DNA of 38,356 bases from Alistipes sp. (GTDB taxonomy: Bacteria; Bacteroidota; Bacteroidia; Bacteroidales; Rikenellaceae), in NCBI GenBank assembly GCA_017474235.1, contig JAFVIB010000022.1:1-38356 (forward strand), read 5' to 3'. Below, piece by piece: positions 34,209 through 38,356 of this stretch. The notes under the pieces were generated by a model. That model saw nothing but the letters and a program-made list of their open reading frames with translations. It ran no database searches and was not told the DNA's origin. Every line of letters starts with the position of its first letter. Within the stretch, counting starts at the first letter, position 1. The position numbers and the translations under genes were made by a program.

Positions 34209-34553
34209 CTATTTAACTGCGTTTACAATTGCCTCGAATGCTTTCGGCTCGTTCATCGCCAGGTCAGCCATAACCTTACGGTTAAGAGCGATACCCTTAG
34301 CGTTTACTTTACCGATGAACTCCGAATAGGTCATACCGTAAGCACGGACTGCCGCATTGATACGGGTAATCCACAACGAACGGAATGTACGCTTCTTAAG
34401 GCGGCGGTGTGCGTATGCATACTGCAGACCCTTCTCGACAGTATTTTTGGCTACTGTCCAAACATTTCCCCTTGAACCAAAGTTACCTTTGGCAAGCTTC
34501 AAAACCTTTTTTCTTCTTGCGCGTGACGCAACAGCATTGACTGAACGTGGCAT
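34209..34553 (-). CDS. rplT: 50S ribosomal protein L20
   Basis: A 114-residue basic ribosomal protein that binds 23S rRNA early in assembly. The start [20 protein letters not shown] and the central [10 protein letters not shown]-type segment ([19 protein letters not shown]) with [19 protein letters not shown] are the L20 signature. Length normal. It follows rpmI by 104 bp in the canonical rpmI-rplT order. In other bacteria L20 represses its own operon by binding the leader. Confidence 0.97.
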   Translation of the reverse strand: MPRSVNAVASRARRKKVLKLAKGNFGSRGNVWTVAKNTVEKGLQYAYAHRRLKKRTFRSLWITRINAAVRAYGMTYSEFIGKVNAKGIALNRKVMADLAMNEPKAFEAIVNAVK

Positions 34554-34657
34554 AATTAAAAGTTTTTGATGAAGTTAACAGCGGTACGATTCTCTCGCAC
34601 TCTTTAGGGCTGTTTCACTCCGGTTAATAAAATAAATTTACTTTGCTCGGCTGCTAA

Positions 34658-34852
34658 TTATTTAACAAGCAGAGTCTTGATCTTAGCCTCATCGGCTGGT
34701 GAAACGATACCTGAATAGCAGAGGTTACGCTTCTGTTTCTTAGTCTTTTTGGTCAGGATGTGACTGTGATAAGCGTGCTTACGCTTAATCTTACCTGTGC
34801 CGGTGAAAGTAAAACGCTTCTTTGCAGCGGCATTAGTTTTCATTTTTGGCAT
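34658..34852 (-). CDS. rpmI: 50S ribosomal protein L35
   Basis: A 64-residue basic protein [18 protein letters not shown] with the [20 protein letters not shown] segment typical of L35. infC, which precedes rpmI in most Bacteroidota, is not upstream; the next 254 bp upstream hold a promoter and then a divergent sulfatase gene. A TATCTTTG box is at 34885-34892. Confidence 0.96.
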   Translation of the reverse strand: MPKMKTNAAAKKRFTFTGTGKIKRKHAYHSHILTKKTKKQKRNLCYSGIVSPADEAKIKTLLVK

Positions 34853-34884
34853 AATTGTAAAATATTTTAGTTAAACATAGCGTG

Positions 34885-34919
34885 CAAAGATACGACTTTT
34901 TTTGTTACCGCCAACCAAA
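34885..34919 (-). promoter_or_regulatory. rpmI-rplT promoter
   Basis: Minus strand TATCTTTG (34885-34892) with TTTG (34916-34919) 23 bp upstream, slightly longer than usual. It is 33 bp from the rpmI ATG, so rpmI-rplT are transcribed without an upstream infC. Confidence 0.6.
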
Positions 34920-35072
34920 GTTCCAAACTTTTTTCGCATTTTTGTCAAAATCAAACCTAAAACGGCTATCAAATTGACAAAATTGACCCGCATAACACTC
35001 CCTGTTACCACTCTGACCACACTCCTACTGAGAAATTCAAGGCAGATATTTCTCATAAACAACATTTTTTTC

Positions 35073-35080
35073 TATCTTTG
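35073..35080 (+). promoter_or_regulatory. -7 box of the sulfatase/maturase operon
   Basis: TATCTTTG, 26 bp before the sulfatase ATG. No clear TTTG at the -33 spacing. Between this box and the rpmI promoter lie about 150 bp where I see nothing else. Confidence 0.55.
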
Positions 35081-35106
35081 TAGCAATAAACCAAAACAGC
35101 AAAATA

Positions 35107-36708
35107 ATGAAACTAAACAAACTATCCAAGACAGCACTGTGCGTTGCCGTACCGACAGCAGCTGTAACACCTTTGGCTTTTACAAGCTGTAAATCTGCCG
35201 AGCAGAGGTCTGAAAGACCAAATATCATCTTTATCCTCATGGATGATGCCGGCTATGGCGACTTTGGATGCTATGGTCAGACTAAGACCGAAACTCCGAA
35301 TATCGACGCACTCGCAGAGAACGGCATCCGCTTTACAGATATGTACACCGCTGCCCCTGTATCCTCTCCGTCACGCGCCTGCCTGATTACAGGTCAGCAC
35401 ATGGGTAACTCGCAGATTCGTGAGAATGTCGAGGGTCGTGTCGAGGATGGTATTTGGAACTTCGATACCGTTGATGCTCACCCTGAGATTGAGGGACAGA
35501 TGGGTCTTAAGCCCGGAACACCGACTCTCGGAACTGTTATGCAGCAGGCAGGTTATGCTACAGGTATGGTCGGCAAATGGGGTATCGGCAGCCCTGTAGG
35601 CGGCTCTGCTCCGTGGGATATGGGCTTTGACTTCTACTACGGTTGCGTATGCCAACGCGTGGCTCACAACTACTACCCTGCCTATATGTGGAAAAATGGA
35701 GAGAAAGAGTATATCAACGACCCTGCAACCATTACCCACCCGGGCACAAAGCTCGACAAGGGCGCAGATCCTCTCGACCCAAAGAGCTATGATAAGTACA
35801 GCGAGGGCAAGAGATATGCTCCCGATGCAATGTACGACAATGTTGTCGAGTTTGTCCGCACCAATAAGGATAAGCCATTCTTCCTTATGTGGACCACTCC
35901 ATTCCCACACTCTCCACTTCAGGCACCAAAGGAGTGGGTAGAGAAGTATGTTGCAAAGTATGGCGACGAGGAGCCACTTGTGGGCGAGAACTGCGAGCTT
36001 AACGCCTGGCCTCACAACTACTACCCTTGCCGCTACCCACATGCAACATATTCTGCAATGATTTCATACTTCGACTATCAGGTCGGCGAGCTTGTTAAGG
36101 AGCTTAAGCGTCTTGGTATCTATGAAAATACAGTTATTATGTTCTCAAGCGACAACGGTCCGGCAAATAACGCCTCTTCTCCAACCGTTTGGATGGATAG
36201 CGCTGCGCCATATCGTTGTGGTAAGGGTTGGGGCAAGCGCACGCTGCACGAGGGCGGTATCCGTATGCCATTTATCGCTTCTTGGCCCGCAAAGATTAAG
36301 CAGGGGGTAGTGAGCGACCATATAGGTATCTTTGCCGATGTTATGCCGACAGTATGTGAACTTGCCGGTGTCGAGACTCCAAAGACCGACGGCGTATCGC
36401 TCGTGCCTATCCTCTCTGGCAACCCTGAGGCGCAGCAGGAGCACCCTTATCTCTATTGGGAGTACCCTGCAGCAGGTGGAATGATTGCTGTTCGCGAGGG
36501 CAATTGGAAGGGTCTTATCGAGGATGTGCATAACGGCAATCGTACAATGAAGCTCTTTGACCTCAGTACCCCGGGTAAGGATATCGAGTTTGACGATAAG
36601 GATATAGCTGCATCACACCCTGAGATTGTTGAGCGTATGTGGGGCTATATCGAGCAGAGCCACAACCTTGCCGAGTATGAGCCATTTAATGTAGATATAT
36701 CAAGATAA
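35107..36708 (+). CDS. Serine-type sulfatase, probable lipoprotein
   Basis: A 533-residue S1 sulfatase. Leader MKLNKLSKTALCVAV with a possible lipobox at Cys28 (FTSCKS). Metal site FILMDDAGYGDFGCYG; active-site motif S86-S-P-S-R90 in APVSSPSRACLITGQ, a serine type requiring oxidation to formylglycine; GMVGKWGIG carries the catalytic Lys, and MFSSDNGPANN the second metal pair. The region after 420 is the C-terminal subdomain (WEYPAAGGMIAVREGNWKG). It is translationally coupled to the maturase (TAATG). Resembles arylsulfatase A / N-acetylgalactosamine-6-sulfatase-like proteins, but substrate cannot be set. Confidence 0.93.
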   Translation: MKLNKLSKTALCVAVPTAAVTPLAFTSCKSAEQRSERPNIIFILMDDAGYGDFGCYGQTKTETPNIDALAENGIRFTDMYTAAPVSSPSRACLITGQHMGNSQIRENVEGRVEDGIWNFDTVDAHPEIEGQMGLKPGTPTLGTVMQQAGYATGMVGKWGIGSPVGGSAPWDMGFDFYYGCVCQRVAHNYYPAYMWKNGEKEYINDPATITHPGTKLDKGADPLDPKSYDKYSEGKRYAPDAMYDNVVEFVRTNKDKPFFLMWTTPFPHSPLQAPKEWVEKYVAKYGDEEPLVGENCELNAWPHNYYPCRYPHATYSAMISYFDYQVGELVKELKRLGIYENTVIMFSSDNGPANNASSPTVWMDSAAPYRCGKGWGKRTLHEGGIRMPFIASWPAKIKQGVVSDHIGIFADVMPTVCELAGVETPKTDGVSLVPILSGNPEAQQEHPYLYWEYPAAGGMIAVREGNWKGLIEDVHNGNRTMKLFDLSTPGKDIEFDDKDIAASHPEIVERMWGYIEQSHNLAEYEPFNVDISR

Positions 36709-37925
36709 TGCGCCGAAGCGTAGAGTTTAGTTACGAAGATATTGTCAAGCGCAATGAGCGACGCGGCTTTACCTCTATGGTTAAGCCCGTCGGCTCTTTA
36801 TGTAATATGCGCTGCAAATACTGCTACTACCTCGACAAAGCAGCTCTATACGACTACCGCCAACCGTTGATGAGCGATGAGCTGTTAGAGCGGTACATCC
36901 GAGCAAATATCGAGGGTAATAACTCGCCTGTCATAGCCTTTGCGTGGCACGGCGGAGAACCTTTGCTTGCAGGTAAGGAGTTTTTCCGCAAGGCTGTGGC
37001 GTTAGAACAGAAGTATGCCGAGGGTCGCACGGTCGAGAACTCTATTCAGACCAACGGACTGCTTCTTGATGACGAGTGGTGCGCCATTTTCCGCGATAAC
37101 AACTTCCTTGTCGGAGTATCTATCGATGGTCCTGAGCATATCCACGATGCTCACCGCGTAGATGCGGGAGGTCAGCCGACCTTCGCCCGTGTTATGAAGG
37201 GTATTGAGCGACTATATCGCAACCGCGTGGAGTATAACACACTGACAACCGTAAATATCCATAGCGAGGGTCGCGGTGCGGAGGTCTATAACTTTTTGCG
37301 AGGTATCAGCGTCTTTATGCAGTTTTTGCCCGTGGCAGAGCTGCTATGTGACGGCAGAATACAATCTCCGGAGGCTCAAAAGGCAGATATAGCACCGTGG
37401 TCAGTCAGTGCAAAGGGCTTCGGAGAGTTTATGTGCGATGTGTTCGATATATGGGTCAAGAAGGATGTCGGCAGACGATATGTACAACTCTTTGACGCCA
37501 CACTCGCCCTTATGGTCGGTGTGCAACCATCAGTCTGCTCACTCTGCGAGACCTGCGGTAGCGGACTTACGGTCGAACATAATGGCGATGTATATTGTTG
37601 CGACCACTTTGTCTATCCGGAGTATAAGATAGGAAATATCCATACCGACCGCCTTGCAGACCTTGCCTACTGCGACCGACAGTTTGAGTTTGGCGTAGCA
37701 AAACGCGCCCTGCTACCGCGAGAGTGTCGCCACTGTAAGTACTATAATCTCTGCCACGGAGAGTGCCCAAAGCACCGTTTTATTGATGATAATCGTGGCG
37801 AATATGGCAAAAACTACCTCTGCGAGGGGTATAAACACTTCTACGACCATACAGCACAGGCTATGGAGCGTATGAAAGAACTTATTCTTGCCGGCAAGCC
37901 CGCCGCAGATATTATGCAAGACTGA
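36708..37925 (+). CDS. Anaerobic sulfatase-maturating enzyme (radical SAM, SPASM)
   Basis: A 405-residue anSME that converts an active-site Ser or Cys of sulfatases to formylglycine without oxygen. The radical SAM cluster site is C32-x3-C36-x2-C39 (LCNMRCKYCYY). AFAWHGGEPLLAG, IQTNGLLLD and VGVSIDGPEHIHDAHR are family motifs. The SPASM domain has CSLCETCGSG, VYCCDHFVYPEYKIGNI and CRHCKYYNLCHGECPKHR, enough cysteines for two auxiliary 4Fe-4S clusters. It starts within the stop of the sulfatase gene and probably also matures the serine-type sulfatase at 8893-10539. A proximal non-coding region follows. Confidence 0.95.
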   Translation: MRRSVEFSYEDIVKRNERRGFTSMVKPVGSLCNMRCKYCYYLDKAALYDYRQPLMSDELLERYIRANIEGNNSPVIAFAWHGGEPLLAGKEFFRKAVALEQKYAEGRTVENSIQTNGLLLDDEWCAIFRDNNFLVGVSIDGPEHIHDAHRVDAGGQPTFARVMKGIERLYRNRVEYNTLTTVNIHSEGRGAEVYNFLRGISVFMQFLPVAELLCDGRIQSPEAQKADIAPWSVSAKGFGEFMCDVFDIWVKKDVGRRYVQLFDATLALMVGVQPSVCSLCETCGSGLTVEHNGDVYCCDHFVYPEYKIGNIHTDRLADLAYCDRQFEFGVAKRALLPRECRHCKYYNLCHGECPKHRFIDDNRGEYGKNYLCEGYKHFYDHTAQAMERMKELILAGKPAADIMQD

Positions 37926-37933
37926 TAGGGGGA

Positions 37934-38034
37934 GTAGGGACAAACACTAATCACCTTTAATCGCCACTAAAACTCCGCTCTCATTTTGCACCCATTTTAT
38001 CATCAGAGTTTGTACTCCGCTCATAGTTTGCACC
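37934..38034 (+). repeat. Leader plus 41-bp tandem left-arm unit preceding repeat F
   Basis: Second occurrence of the leader seen at 29253-29347: AAACACTAAT, then CCACTAAAACTCCGCTC, then TTGCACCCATTTTATCATCAG (one extra C and one C-to-T relative to the other units) and ACTCCGCTCATAGTTTGCACC joining to the repeat F left arm 41 bp later. Confidence 0.75.
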
Positions 38035-38231
38035 ATTTTATCGTCAGAGCGGGGTAGATAGCGCGTTATCACCACAAAATCTCCATTTGTGCTTAGAAGG
38101 GTGCAGATGCAACGCTCGATGAAAAATCCCAGCGATGGATAGTACAAGTAGTACAGCCATTGCTGGGACTTTTTATTAGCGGAAGCAGGTGCGCTCTTAT
38201 AAGCGCAAATGCCGCATTTTCACGATAAAAT
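38035..38231 (+). repeat. Dispersed palindromic element, copy F (enlarged)
   Basis: At 197 bp this copy is longer than the others. Arms ATTTTATCGTC (38035-38045) and CACGATAAAAT (38221-38231) pair apart from the C-C. Inner stem AAAAATCCCAGCGATGG / CCATTGCTGGGACTTTTT with one bulge; apex ATAGTACAAGTAGTACAG. A middle section absent elsewhere, CATTTGTGCTTA on the left and TAAGCGCAAATG on the right, also pairs, and about 35 bp of left sequence is unpaired. Confidence 0.78.
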
Positions 38232-38232
38232 C

Positions 38233-38356
38233 ATTTTGTTGTCAAAAGTGCGTAGTTACAACGCTCGGCGCGATTGGAGGCGATGGGCTGTACTAAGCGT
38301 ACTGCCCATTGCTGACATATCGCGTTAGCGGAAGTAAATGCGTACTTTTCACAACA
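38233..38356 (+). repeat. Dispersed palindromic element, copy G (cut by window edge)
   Basis: Left arm ATTTTGTTGTC (38233-38243); right arm CACAACA (38350-38356) is cut by the edge and should extend about four or five bases. This is the most regular copy: AAAAGTGCG / CGTACTTTT, AACGCTCGGC / GTTAGCGG, inner stem CGCGATTGGAGGCGATGGGC / GCCCATTGCTGACATATCGCG, apex TGTACTAAGCGTACT. Confidence 0.82.

Larger units (their letters stand above)
37926..38356. other. 431-bp non-coding region filled by palindromic repeats F and G
   Basis: Begins 37926 after the maturase stop. It has a leader like that at 29253, two left-arm units (ATTTTATC at 37994 and 38035, 41 bp apart), repeat F and repeat G almost back to back (one base between them). 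No ORF or promoter box is convincing. A leftward gene is predicted to end just beyond the right edge, by analogy with copies A-D. Confidence 0.7.

Noticed and set aside
34871-35065. 64-residue minus-strand open frame upstream of rpmI, considered as an infC remnant
   Set aside because: The translation has no IF3 motif, and the stretch spans the rpmI promoter boxes.
35371-36042. 223-residue minus-strand open frame inside the sulfatase gene
   Set aside because: Antisense to conserved sulfatase motifs; no family features or start signals.
4269-38356. Repeats as integron attC sites or gene-cassette borders
   Set aside because: They are imperfect palindromes of attC-like length with GTTAG on one side, but the flanking genes are conserved housekeeping genes with normal operon order, the GTTAG lies in the inner part rather than at the recombination ends, and no integrase is present.
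4269-38356. Repeats as plain Rho-independent terminators
   Set aside because: They contain long stems, but several genes next to them have a separate compact terminator (5287-5314, 34159-34186), there is no consistent T tract after the inner stem, and conserved non-pairing flanks and mismatches are not needed for termination. A secondary role in termination is not excluded.
1-38356. tRNA, rRNA or known riboswitches
   Set aside because: No cloverleaf with a GTTCRANNC arm and no recognisable riboswitch consensus was seen in the intergenic regions by eye; a covariance search would be needed to be certain.

Overview
The window reads as a chromosomal segment of an anaerobic gut-type Bacteroidota, order Bacteroidales; a Rikenellaceae/Alistipes-like genus is my guess and is not proven by the sequence. 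Grounds: starts are mostly preceded by A/T-rich sequence rather than Shine-Dalgarno motifs; many genes carry the Bacteroidota promoter pattern TTTG-N18-22-TAnnTTTG; there are GH97, BACON-like and DUF5106-like lipoproteins, serine-type sulfatases with an anaerobic sulfatase maturase, and a reverse rubrerythrin. No rRNA, tRNA, CRISPR array, prophage or transposase gene was recognised.

Layout. 1-5256 (minus strand): the start of rplM, then a cell-envelope/nucleotide operon yicC-gmk-nadD-ddl-DUF3109-M23/LysM peptidase. 5392-8886: serC-serA-DUF1015 operon (serine and PLP branch) under a clear Bacteroidota promoter. 8893-15350 (minus): a secreted sulfatase, an endonuclease/exonuclease/phosphatase-fold lipoprotein, reverse rubrerythrin, a thioredoxin-like lipoprotein, a TPR protein and tadA. 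15413-17830 (plus): aspS and a compact formate/nitrite-type transporter that overlaps tail-to-tail with a minus-strand GH97 glycosidase. 19866-22573 (plus): rarA-esterase-yfcE. 22593-29121 (minus): a tight eight-gene operon rsfS-ftsH-cdsA-psd-AI-2E transporter-riboflavin kinase-luxS-mtnN, which joins phospholipid synthesis and membrane proteolysis to the activated-methyl/AI-2 pathway. 29463-33962: a MATE exporter, a BACON-like lipoprotein, then rluB-hpt-queE-divIC. 34209-34852: rplT and rpmI without infC. 35107-37925: a serine-type sulfatase translationally coupled to its maturase.

The most unusual content is a family of about 127-bp, imperfectly palindromic intergenic elements. I count seven copies (A 4269-4395, B 5392-5520, C 12096-12224, D 29348-29474, E 34034-34159, F 38035-38231, G 38233-window end). 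All are in the same orientation. In A-D the right arm touches or overlaps the stop codon of a leftward gene. The copies differ in primary sequence but keep base pairing, including compensatory changes, and they conserve particular mismatches (a C-C in the outer stem, a G-T in the inner stem). Two copies have an extra 41-bp duplicated left arm and a shared leader. I see no transposase for them here; they look like a REP/MITE-like or 3'-UTR RNA element family that I cannot match to a named one.
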